A DNA stretch of 6,558 nt, from contig JAKSPF010000073.1 of assembly GCA_024405065.1 (NCBI GenBank), positions 1 through 6,558 of the forward strand, written 5' to 3'. A model generated the notes under the pieces. It was not told the DNA's origin and made no database searches. It saw only the letters and a program-made list of their open reading frames with translations. Shown piece by piece: positions 1-5,296 of this stretch. Each line of letters opens with the position of its first letter. Position 1 is the stretch's first letter. This stretch comes from Sphaerochaetaceae bacterium (GTDB lineage: Bacteria > Spirochaetota > Spirochaetia > Sphaerochaetales > Sphaerochaetaceae). The position numbers and the translations under genes were made by a program.

Positions 1-54
1 ACCGCTGACCCCCACCTTACCGAGGTGGTGCTCTACCGACTGAGCTACAAGGGC
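1..54 (-). tRNA. tRNA-Thr (anticodon GGU), 3' end cut by window edge
   Basis: Read on the minus strand, the acceptor 5' strand GCCCTTG (54-48) is followed by T8 A9. The D arm is GCTC-AGTCGGTA-GAGC, with an A at position 26. The anticodon arm is CCACC-TCGGTAA-GGTGG, then the variable loop GGGTC and the first T-stem strand AGCGG. The window starts at tRNA position 54, so the T loop, the 3' acceptor strand and any CCA are outside. The anticodon at bases 21-19 reads GGT, which decodes threonine ACC/ACU. All visible stems pair perfectly. The one odd base is position 33 (window base 22), which is C where U33 is nearly universal. A promoter lies just upstream at 84-113. Identity as tRNA-Thr is secure; the missing T arm means the complete cloverleaf cannot be checked. 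Confidence 0.93.
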
Positions 55-83
55 AGACATCGGCGTAGAAATGCGCAACAGAC

Positions 84-113
84 AAAATATCAAATATTTT
101 GCAATCGTGTCAA
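84..113 (-). promoter_or_regulatory. sigma-70-type promoter of the tRNA-Thr gene
   Basis: On the minus strand a perfect -35 box TTGACA (113-108) is followed by an 18-nt spacer and a -10 box TATTTT (89-84). The spacer ends in TGA, so the site also reads as an extended -10, TGATATTTT. Transcription would start near base 77, leaving a leader of roughly 23 nt to be trimmed before the mature 5' end at base 54. The position, the orientation and the perfect -35 make this the likely tRNA promoter. The -10 box itself matches the consensus at only four of six bases. Confidence 0.7.
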
Positions 114-199
114 CAACATAACCTGATATTGAGAGATATTTCCAATATAGGTCCAACATATTCTACGGATGTACAAACGCTGCTCTTCTATCTTCAAAG

Positions 200-223
200 C
201 TTTGTAACCGATAATGTACAAAG
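200..223. promoter_or_regulatory. possible operator: 7-bp inverted repeat upstream of glgP
   Basis: CTTTGTA (200-206) and TACAAAG (217-223) are perfect inverted arms around a 10-nt spacer that contains a -10-like GATAAT (210-215). The right arm overlaps ATGTACAAA (214-222), which also occurs as a direct copy at 169-177, 45 bp upstream. The pattern looks like a dimeric repressor site over a weak promoter, and glgP starts 71 bp further on. I find no good -35 box at the right distance from GATAAT. The rest of 55-294 holds the tRNA promoter (84-113), a short ATATT-TCC-AATAT palindrome (136-148) and the glgP ribosome binding site. No credible gene is present in it. Confidence 0.3.
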
Positions 224-282
224 TACCATAAATATGTTAAAAAAGACAGATGAATTGTTTAGAGTATTGAGCAACTTTTTTT

Positions 283-291
283 AAGGGGAAG
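283..291 (+). promoter_or_regulatory. ribosome binding site of glgP
   Basis: The sequence AAGGGGAAG lies directly before GAGT? spacing to the ATG at 295, leaving three bases after the purine run and about six after its GGGG core. It resembles the Shine-Dalgarno consensus with one mismatch (AAGGGG for AAGGAG). It supports 295 as the translation start, because no earlier in-frame start has a comparable purine run. Confidence 0.7.
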
Positions 292-294
292 AGT

Positions 295-2823
295 ATGACT
301 GAAAAAACCGCAAAACAGGAATCAGTAAGATTTTCACACACGGCATCTGCAATAGAGAGAGACTTTGCCGAACATTTAAGATATGACGCTGATGCAGATG
401 TTTTCCATACAACGCAAGAAGGACGCTATGAAGCACTTGCCCAAACCATAAGAGACAGGATTGTCCAACAGTGGAATACATCAAGAAAAACCCAGAGAGC
501 AAACAAGGTCAAAAGGGTATATTACCTGTCACTTGAGTTTCTCATGGGTCGTGCTATGACCAACAACATAAACAATATGGAAATTATGGGAGAAGTTGAA
601 AAAGCCCTCAAAGAACTCGGATACACCTATGAGGAGCTTGCGGACGTTGAACCGGATGCAGGTCTCGGAAACGGAGGATTGGGCAGGCTTGCCGCCTGTT
701 TTCTTGACTCAATGGCAACAATGGACATTCCTTCTTACGGATACGGTATAAGATACAACTACGGGATATTCAAACAGCTTATCTCAAACGGTTTTCAGTT
801 TGAGCAACCGGATAACTGGCTGAGAAACGGCAATCCTTGGGAAATCCCGAGATCTGACGTAAGGTTCAGGGTGAATTTCGGCGGAGAAGTGAAGGTTATA
901 CGTGAAAAAGGCAGAGACTGTTACAAGTGGGTAAATACGGAGCAGGTAATCGGTACGGCTTACGATATGCCGATTATAGGATACGGCGGCAAGACAGTGA
1001 ACACTTTGAGACTCTGGAGTGCAGGTCCTGTTGAAGACTTCAACTTTCAGGATTTCAATCACGGAGACTACACTCAGGCAGTAAGAGACAAAGTTCTTGC
1101 GGAAAACATATCTCAGGTGCTTTACCCGAATGACACACAATATATGGGAAAAGTCCTCAGACTGAAACAGCAGTACTTCTTTGTTGCCTGCTCAATAGCA
1201 GACATACTGAAACGGTTCAGACGTGAAAAGCAGGATTGGAATCGCTTACCTGATTTTGCCGCAATCCAGATGAATGACACACACCCTTCCATAGCCGTTG
1301 CAGAACTTATGAGAATCCTTGTTGATGATGAAAATCTTGATTGGGACAACGCTTGGGACATCACGGTGAAGACACTGGGATACACAAACCATACCCTCAT
1401 GCCTGAAGCTCTTGAAAAATGGCCTCTGCCTATGATGCAGGAAATTCTGCCGCGTCACGTTCAGATAATCTTTGAAATAAACAGAAGATTTCTGCAGCAT
1501 GCAGTAACCTGTTTTTCTCAGGAAACGATGCTTGATGCCATAAGAAAGATAAGCATAATAGAAGAAACAGAACCTAAAAACATCAGAATGGCAAACCTTG
1601 CAATAATAGGAAGCCATGCGGTAAACGGAGTTGCCAAACTTCACTCAGACCTCCTGAAAACTTTTATGTTCCCGGAGTTCAACTCTATTTATCCCGGCAA
1701 ATTTCAGAACAAAACAAACGGAATTACTCCAAGACGTTGGCTTATGAGTTCAAATCCCAAACTGACAAAGCTGATAACCGACACAATAGGAGACTCTTGG
1801 ATACGGGATGCTTCCGAACTTGCGAAGCTTAAAAAGTACGCTGATGATTCTTCTTTTGCACAGAAGTTTGCAAAGATAAAAAAAGAAAACAAATTCACTG
1901 CTGCAGAATTTCTGAAAAAAGACTGCGGTATCACAGTCAATCCGGAATCTCTGTTTGATGTGCAGGTAAAAAGGATACATGAGTACAAAAGACAGTTGCT
2001 CAACGCATTTAACATAGTACTCCTCTACCGCCGCCTTAAAAATGACAAAAGGTTCAAAGATTCATTTCCATCTGCAACATTTCTCTTCGGAGGAAAAAGT
2101 GCACCGGGTTATGCAAACGCCAAACTCTCAATAAAGTTCATCAATAACCTTGCAAGCGTAATAAATTACGACAGAGAAACAAACAAGTTACTTCAAGTAT
2201 ATTTTATGCCCAATTACAGGGTAACCATGGCAGAAAATATTATACCGGCAACTGACATATCCGAGCAGATTTCAACGGCGGGACTTGAAGCTTCCGGAAC
2301 AGGCAATATGAAATTTATGATGAACGGTGCCTTGACGGTAGGAACACTTGACGGGGCAAACGTTGAGATACAACAGGAAGCAGGTGCAGACAACTGTTTC
2401 ATATTCGGTCACACGGAGAATCAGATTGCCGAGCTACGCGGTTCTTATAATCCGTGGGATTTCATTTGTGCCGATGAGGAAATAAAGAGTGCAGTTGAAA
2501 TGATAAGAAGCGGTTTTTTCAATATGGACGAACCGGGAGTATTTGACAATTTGTTCAGGGATCTATTTGAAAACGGTGACAGATATTTCGTCTTTGCCGA
2601 TCTTAAAATGTACAATGAAAGACATGATGAGGCGTTCTCCCTTTATAAAAATAATTTTGCAGAATTCAACAGAAAGGCAATCCTGAACGTTGCATCAAGC
2701 GGAAAATTCAGCTCGGACAGAACCATCCTTGAGTATTCAAACGACATATGGAAAGTGAAAAGTTGTCCCGTTGAACTTGATCTCTCCGATGCAACGCTTC
2801 TTGAAGATGCAAAACGCAGATAA
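295..2823 (+). CDS. glgP: glycogen/starch/alpha-glucan phosphorylase (GT35 family)
   Basis: This cytoplasmic enzyme cleaves terminal alpha-1,4-linked glucose from glycogen or maltodextrin with phosphate, releasing glucose-1-phosphate. The 842-residue protein is full length for the family and follows the animal muscle enzyme closely along its whole length. Landmarks are YYLSLEF (76-82), the glycine-rich GLGNGGLGRL segment (123-132), NDTHPS (327-332), active-site His366 in YTNHT, NKTNGITPRRW (472-482) and the phosphate-contacting VKRIHEYKRQ (558-567). The PLP motif EASGTGNMKF places the Schiff-base lysine at Lys673. The start has a good purine-rich ribosome site. The N-terminus carries KQ-E-SVR (7-12), reminiscent of the Ser14 site of vertebrate phosphorylases; the equivalent of the AMP-binding Tyr75 looks like Arg68, so AMP activation is not supported. 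No branching, debranching or synthase gene is next to it, so it appears monocistronic here. The next gene converges on it. Family assignment is very secure; the preference for glycogen over maltodextrin is inferred. Confidence 0.97.
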   Translation: MTEKTAKQESVRFSHTASAIERDFAEHLRYDADADVFHTTQEGRYEALAQTIRDRIVQQWNTSRKTQRANKVKRVYYLSLEFLMGRAMTNNINNMEIMGEVEKALKELGYTYEELADVEPDAGLGNGGLGRLAACFLDSMATMDIPSYGYGIRYNYGIFKQLISNGFQFEQPDNWLRNGNPWEIPRSDVRFRVNFGGEVKVIREKGRDCYKWVNTEQVIGTAYDMPIIGYGGKTVNTLRLWSAGPVEDFNFQDFNHGDYTQAVRDKVLAENISQVLYPNDTQYMGKVLRLKQQYFFVACSIADILKRFRREKQDWNRLPDFAAIQMNDTHPSIAVAELMRILVDDENLDWDNAWDITVKTLGYTNHTLMPEALEKWPLPMMQEILPRHVQIIFEINRRFLQHAVTCFSQETMLDAIRKISIIEETEPKNIRMANLAIIGSHAVNGVAKLHSDLLKTFMFPEFNSIYPGKFQNKTNGITPRRWLMSSNPKLTKLITDTIGDSWIRDASELAKLKKYADDSSFAQKFAKIKKENKFTAAEFLKKDCGITVNPESLFDVQVKRIHEYKRQLLNAFNIVLLYRRLKNDKRFKDSFPSATFLFGGKSAPGYANAKLSIKFINNLASVINYDRETNKLLQVYFMPNYRVTMAENIIPATDISEQISTAGLEASGTGNMKFMMNGALTVGTLDGANVEIQQEAGADNCFIFGHTENQIAELRGSYNPWDFICADEEIKSAVEMIRSGFFNMDEPGVFDNLFRDLFENGDRYFVFADLKMYNERHDEAFSLYKNNFAEFNRKAILNVASSGKFSSDRTILEYSNDIWKVKSCPVELDLSDATLLEDAKRR

Positions 2824-2825
2824 CA

Positions 2826-2852
2826 GGAAACCCTTCGGGCTGGTTCTTTGTT
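2826..2852 (+). terminator. weak possible terminator after glgP
   Basis: Just past the glgP stop, AACC (2829-2832) can pair with GGTT (2842-2845), and CCC-TTC-GGG lies inside it as an alternative small hairpin. It is followed by TTCTTTGTTAT. The U tract is interrupted and the stem is short or bulged, so termination would be inefficient. A competing GCTGG/CCAGC pairing (2839-2843 with 2858-2862) overlaps it. The position is right for ending the glgP transcript before the convergent DUF554 gene. Confidence 0.3.
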
Positions 2853-2859
2853 ATGTGCC

Positions 2860-2946
2860 AGCAAAAATGTGTTTTCAGCAGGAAAAGCAATTTCAAAATT
2901 GGAATTTTGCAATTGCTCTAAATTCTGCAATTGGCTCTATACAATC
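2860..2946 (+). repeat. extragenic repeat element, copy 1
   Basis: This element is related to 3688-3762 in the same orientation. Matching blocks are a 19-nt block with one mismatch (2867-2885 against 3695-3713, containing TTTTYAGCAGGAAA), GGAATTTTGCAATTG (2901-2915 against 3735-3749), and the identical 20-mer GCAATTGGCTCTATACAATC (2927-2946 against 3743-3762). Relative to copy 2 it has 18 extra bases (2916-2933), which look like a tandem duplication of the GCAATTG-CTCTA unit. It fills most of the gap between glgP and the DUF554 gene and overlaps the last ten bases of the latter. It contains the hairpins TTTTC-AGCAG-GAAAA (2872-2886) and the long palindrome at 2887-2916. It encodes no protein, transposase or recognisable RNA family. 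Confidence 0.8.
2887..2916. repeat. 30-bp near-perfect palindrome inside repeat copy 1
   Basis: The arms are GCAATT-T-CAAAATT and AATTTTG-C-AATTGC around a central GG. Fourteen positions per arm can be compared, and all pair except one T/C mismatch. The helix is AT-rich. Read on the minus strand it comes shortly after the DUF554 stop and is followed by TTTT, so it could act as a weak terminator for that gene. It could equally be the structured core of the repeat element. Confidence 0.65.
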
Positions 2947-3635
2947 CTACCCGCAAGAAAAATAAACAGAGGAGCAAAAATTATTGCGGGCAGGAAATTT
3001 GCTGTTTTGAATTCCTTGATTTTAAGAAGCCCCAGCCCTATCATCATAAGCATGATTCCTCCTGCAGCTGAAAGCTCCGATATTCCGGCAGTTCCTATGA
3101 GAGGCTCAATCCACCTTCCCGCAAGGGTAAAGAAACCCTGATATACAAAGACGGGAAGAAAAGAAAACAACACACCCGTTCCGTACACCGTAGCAAGAAT
3201 CACCGCCATGCAACCGTCCATCACAGACTTTATCAGGATGGTTTGAATATTGCCCGTGGTTCCTGCCTGAATAGAGCCCACAACCGACATTGCTCCCGAG
3301 CAGAACAACACAGACGCATTCATAAATCCTTTTGCAAAATCAGAACCGCCGGCTTTCTTTCCTTTTGATGTGACTTTTTCAAGCTTTTCACCGAGTCGCA
3401 AAACAGCATCCTCAATTCCCAACAGGTATCCCACCCCGCCCCCGACAAGTAAAGAAATCAGGAGTACAAGAAAATTTGAAGATTCCATTGCCATCTGCAC
3501 GCCCATTACTATTATCACAAGTGCACTTGCAGAATATACAACTGTCCTGAAATCTTCGGAAAGTTTTTTTCCGACGAGAAGACCGATTAAAGAACCGGCA
3601 ATAACGGCTACACAGTTAATCAAAACCGCAATCAT
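2937..3635 (-). CDS. DUF554 (YdfK/YqgA family) inner-membrane protein
   Basis: The protein has 232 residues, a usual length for the family. It is very hydrophobic, with about seven or eight membrane segments (around 2-22, 33-50, 54-73, 103-122, 140-153, 155-173, 188-205 and 213-229). A short charged cytoplasmic-type loop lies at 75-100. Family marks are the N-terminus MIAVLINCVAVIAGSLIG, the FCSGAMSVVGSIQAG segment (111-125) and the ending TANFLPAIIFAPLF. The molecular function of DUF554 proteins is not established, so none is assigned. The ATG at 3635 fits the family N-terminus; an in-frame TTG at 3692 would add 19 residues that run through a T-rich tract and is unlikely. No Shine-Dalgarno sequence precedes the ATG. 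Its last codons and TAG stop fall inside repeat copy 1. The gene converges on glgP and diverges from the nucleotidyltransferase gene. Confidence 0.9.
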   Translation of the reverse strand: MIAVLINCVAVIAGSLIGLLVGKKLSEDFRTVVYSASALVIIVMGVQMAMESSNFLVLLISLLVGGGVGYLLGIEDAVLRLGEKLEKVTSKGKKAGGSDFAKGFMNASVLFCSGAMSVVGSIQAGTTGNIQTILIKSVMDGCMAVILATVYGTGVLFSFLPVFVYQGFFTLAGRWIEPLIGTAGISELSAAGGIMLMMIGLGLLKIKEFKTANFLPAIIFAPLFIFLAGRIV

Positions 3636-3657
3636 GGCTAAACAATAATGAAGTTGC

Positions 3658-3683
3658 AAAAAAAAGAAAAGAACCCACAGGGT
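3658..3683 (-). terminator. short hairpin plus T tract ahead of the DUF554 gene
   Basis: On the minus strand ACCC-TGT-GGGT (3683-3673) is followed by TTCTTTTCTTTTTTTT (down to 3658), ending 22 bases before the DUF554 start codon. The T tract is excellent but the stem is only 4 bp. It could stop transcripts coming from the divergent region, or act as an attenuator if the DUF554 promoter lies upstream in repeat copy 2. On the plus strand the same tract is a run of A residues. Confidence 0.35.
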
Positions 3684-3687
3684 AAAG

Positions 3688-3762
3688 AGCAAAGATGTGT
3701 TTTTAGCAGGAAAGTAAGTTCAGAATCCATGAATGGAATTTTGCAATTGGCTCTATACAATC
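3688..3762 (+). repeat. extragenic repeat element, copy 2
   Basis: This is the second copy of the element at 2860-2946, in the same orientation, with the 20-mer GCAATTGGCTCTATACAATC at 3743-3762. The two 20-mers lie 816 bp apart and the DUF554 gene lies between the copies. The middle of this copy differs in sequence but can still fold: TCCAT-GA-ATGGA (3725-3736) sits where copy 1 has its long palindrome, and TTTTT-AGCAG-GAAAG (3700-3714) replaces TTTTC-AGCAG-GAAAA using G-U pairs in the plus-strand RNA. Its right end contributes the -35-like TTGCAA of the nucleotidyltransferase promoter. Confidence 0.8.
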
Positions 3763-3771
3763 TGATATAAT
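3741..3771 (+). promoter_or_regulatory. extended -10 promoter of the nucleotidyltransferase gene, predicting a leaderless mRNA
   Basis: A perfect TATAAT (3766-3771) is preceded by TGA (3763-3765), giving the extended -10 TGATATAAT. A -35-like TTGCAA lies at 3741-3746 with a long 19-nt spacer, which matters less for an extended -10 site. Counting the last T as position -7 puts +1 on base 3778, the A of the ATG. There is no Shine-Dalgarno sequence between the -10 box and the ATG. The simplest reading is a leaderless transcript. Confidence 0.72.
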
Positions 3772-3777
3772 GACGGT

Positions 3778-4410
3778 ATGAATATTGTTATGCTTGCAGC
3801 AGGACTTTCTGAAAGAATGGGAGAAGCAAACAAGATGTTGATTGACTGCAACGGTATCTCCGTTGCATGCAGAAGCTGTATCAACGCTCTTGAATATCTT
3901 AATACGCTCAATGAAAATTCCCGGCTGATTGTCGTATCCGGTTATGACAGAACAGGTCTTGAAAAATCACTTGAACCGTGCAGGAAATTCATTTCTGAGA
4001 AAGGTGAATACTTACAGATGATCGTAACCTACAACCCGCATTTCAAATACGGACAGTTCACATCTGCAAAAGCCGGTGTATCACAGATACCTGACGGTGA
4101 GTTTTTCTTTATCAGCCTTGCGGATATGCCGTTCATACGAGCTGATCACTACTCTCTCCTCAGACAGGAACTCAAAAGCAATGACTGTATCAGACCTGTC
4201 TTTGAAAATTCACCGGGACATCCCGTACTTTGTTCACCGCAACTGAAGAAGACAGTTTTGGCATATCCGGACAATGCAAAATTTACAGACGTGATTTCAA
4301 ATTATAAAATTAAGAAACTGGAAATATCGGATTGTTCCGTTATCAGGGATATTGATACCCCACATGATATTGTATTTCTAAAGAGGAAATTTCAAAACTC
4401 TGCTTTGTGA
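3778..4410 (+). CDS. MocA-type nucleotidyltransferase (probable molybdenum cofactor cytidylyltransferase family)
   Basis: The 210-residue protein has the NTP-transferase (NTP_transf_3, MobA/MocA-like) fold. The nucleotide-binding loop is LAAGLSERMGEANKML (6-21). The LADMPF motif (114-119) carries the metal-binding Asp116. GHPVLC (147-152) and RDIDTPHD (190-197) near the C-terminus match the MocA branch, whose members transfer CMP from CTP to molybdopterin for xanthine dehydrogenase-type enzymes in the cytoplasm. Length is typical for MocA (about 190-210). No molybdoenzyme, XdhC or moa/moe gene is visible in the window, so the exact substrate is inferred and another sugar-phosphate or cofactor nucleotidyl transfer remains possible. 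The ATG at 3778 gives the expected N-terminus. It has no Shine-Dalgarno sequence and lies six bases after a consensus extended -10, so translation is probably leaderless. The gene converges on metQ, with 76 bp between the stop codons. Confidence 0.85.
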   Translation: MNIVMLAAGLSERMGEANKMLIDCNGISVACRSCINALEYLNTLNENSRLIVVSGYDRTGLEKSLEPCRKFISEKGEYLQMIVTYNPHFKYGQFTSAKAGVSQIPDGEFFFISLADMPFIRADHYSLLRQELKSNDCIRPVFENSPGHPVLCSPQLKKTVLAYPDNAKFTDVISNYKIKKLEISDCSVIRDIDTPHDIVFLKRKFQNSAL

Positions 4411-4421
4411 AGATTGAGTTT

Positions 4422-4461
4422 AAGAAGAAAAAACAGCAGCCGCGAATATCACAACTGCTGT
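4422..4461 (-). terminator. rho-independent terminator of the metNIQ operon
   Basis: On the minus strand ACAGCAG (4461-4455) pairs perfectly with CTGCTGT (4439-4433) across a 15-nt loop that can add an inner GTG/CGC pairing. The stem is followed at once by TTTTTCTTCTT (down to 4422). It begins 25 bases past the metQ stop. In the plus direction no T tract follows the hairpin, so it serves metQ and not the convergent nucleotidyltransferase gene. Confidence 0.8.
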
Positions 4462-4486
4462 CTGAAATCAACTCTGAATCTGTCAA

Positions 4487-5290
4487 TCAAAACACAGGAA
4501 CAACTTCTCCGTTGGGATATCTGTCATTCACCCACTGCCTTACTTTCTGACTCTGCAAAGCATTCACAAGAGCAACAACTGCAGGATTGCTCTTGTTGCC
4601 TTCTTTCACTGCAATTATGTTCACGTAAGGACTGTCTGCTCCTTCAACTGCCAGACCGTCCTTTGAAGCATTAAGACCTGCGGGAATTGCATAGTTACCG
4701 TTTATCACGGCTCCATCAACATCTTCAAGCACTCTCGGAAGTGAAGCCGCCTCAATCTCCGAGAACCTCAGATTTTTGGGATTTGAAACAATATCCATGG
4801 GTGTTGACTCAAGATTTGACACATCCTTCAAACCGATAAGTCCGCAACTTGCAAGAAGCAACAACGCCCTGCCTTCGTTTGTAGGATCATTTGGAATTGC
4901 AATTACAGCACCGTCCTTCAGGTCTCCGACACTGCTGACCTTCTTTGAATAGAGAGCAAGCGGCTCAATGTGAATACCTCCGGCATTCACCAGATGATAA
5001 CCGTGTTCATTGTTAAACGAATTCATGTACGGAAGATGCTGGAAGAAGTTAGCATCAATTTCACCGTCCTCAAGAGCAGTGTTCGGAGTTACATAATCCG
5101 TAAATTCCTTCACAACAAGTTCATAACCTGCACTCTTCATGTCATCTTCAACAAGTCTGAGCATCTCTGCATGAGGTTCCGGTGTTGCACCTACAACAAT
5201 TCTGTTTGCCGTCTTCTTTTCAGAAGCACCACCGGCAAAAACCGAAAAACAGACTGCAAAAACAAGCAGTAACGTAAATACTTTTTTCAT
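4487..5290 (-). CDS. metQ: methionine ABC transporter substrate-binding protein (NLPA/MetQ family)
   Basis: This is the periplasmic binding protein that delivers methionine (and probably D-methionine) to the MetNI importer. The 267 residues begin with a signal peptide: MKK, a hydrophobic core of residues 4-18, then VFA followed by GGASEKK, which fits signal peptidase I cleavage after Ala19. Most MetQ proteins are lipoproteins; here the only nearby cysteine, Cys14, lies within the hydrophobic core and has no lipobox. Family motifs in order are VGATPEPHAE (33-42), FTDYVTPNTAL (63-73), FFQHLPYM (82-89), IPNDPTNEGRAL (132-143) and VINGNYA (195-201). The start is set by TAGGAGA at 5303-5297. It is the last gene of the operon, 28 bp after metI, and a terminator follows. 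A substrate in the methionine-related group is well supported by the neighbouring NIL-domain ATPase; relatives can bind methionine derivatives. Confidence 0.95.
   Translation of the reverse strand: MKKVFTLLLVFAVCFSVFAGGASEKKTANRIVVGATPEPHAEMLRLVEDDMKSAGYELVVKEFTDYVTPNTALEDGEIDANFFQHLPYMNSFNNEHGYHLVNAGGIHIEPLALYSKKVSSVGDLKDGAVIAIPNDPTNEGRALLLLASCGLIGLKDVSNLESTPMDIVSNPKNLRFSEIEAASLPRVLEDVDGAVINGNYAIPAGLNASKDGLAVEGADSPYVNIIAVKEGNKSNPAVVALVNALQSQKVRQWVNDRYPNGEVVPVF
4566..4596. repeat. 10-bp perfect inverted repeat inside metQ
   Basis: ACAAGAGCAA (4566-4575) and TTGCTCTTGT (4587-4596) are exact inverted copies separated by 11 bases. They lie within codons 232-242 of metQ (NKSNPAVVALV), so the mRNA could form a stable hairpin near the end of the reading frame. 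No T tract follows it, so it is not a terminator. It may only reflect codon choice. Confidence 0.5.
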
Positions 5291-5296
5291 ACATAG

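Noticed and set aside
96..105. A third copy of the repeat element, from the shared 10-mer ATTTTGCAAT.
   Set aside because: The match does not extend beyond ten AT-rich bases and the other blocks are absent; it lies within the tRNA promoter spacer.
99..284. A 61-codon plus-strand frame starting with TTG between the tRNA gene and glgP.
   Set aside because: There is no ribosome site before the TTG, its product resembles no family I know, and it runs across the tRNA promoter and the AT-rich regulatory stretch.
2771..3141. Plus-strand frames over the end of glgP, repeat copy 1 and the DUF554 gene.
   Set aside because: They are out of frame with glgP and antisense to DUF554, with low-complexity products that resemble no family I know.
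3636..3692. A 19-residue N-terminal extension of the DUF554 protein from TTG at 3692.
   Set aside because: The added residues come from a hairpin and T-rich tract, and the family N-terminus begins at the ATG at 3635.
2860..3762. A composite transposon or insertion sequence carrying the DUF554 gene.
   Set aside because: The flanking copies are short, no transposase or terminal inverted repeats are present, and no target-site duplication is evident.
4411..4486. A bidirectional terminator serving both convergent genes.
   Set aside because: The hairpin is followed by a T tract only on the minus strand; in the plus direction the sequence after the stem is mixed.
4414..4674. Plus-strand frame of 86 codons after the nucleotidyltransferase gene.
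   Set aside because: It starts at a TTG without a ribosome site, crosses the metQ terminator and lies antisense to the well-supported metQ gene.
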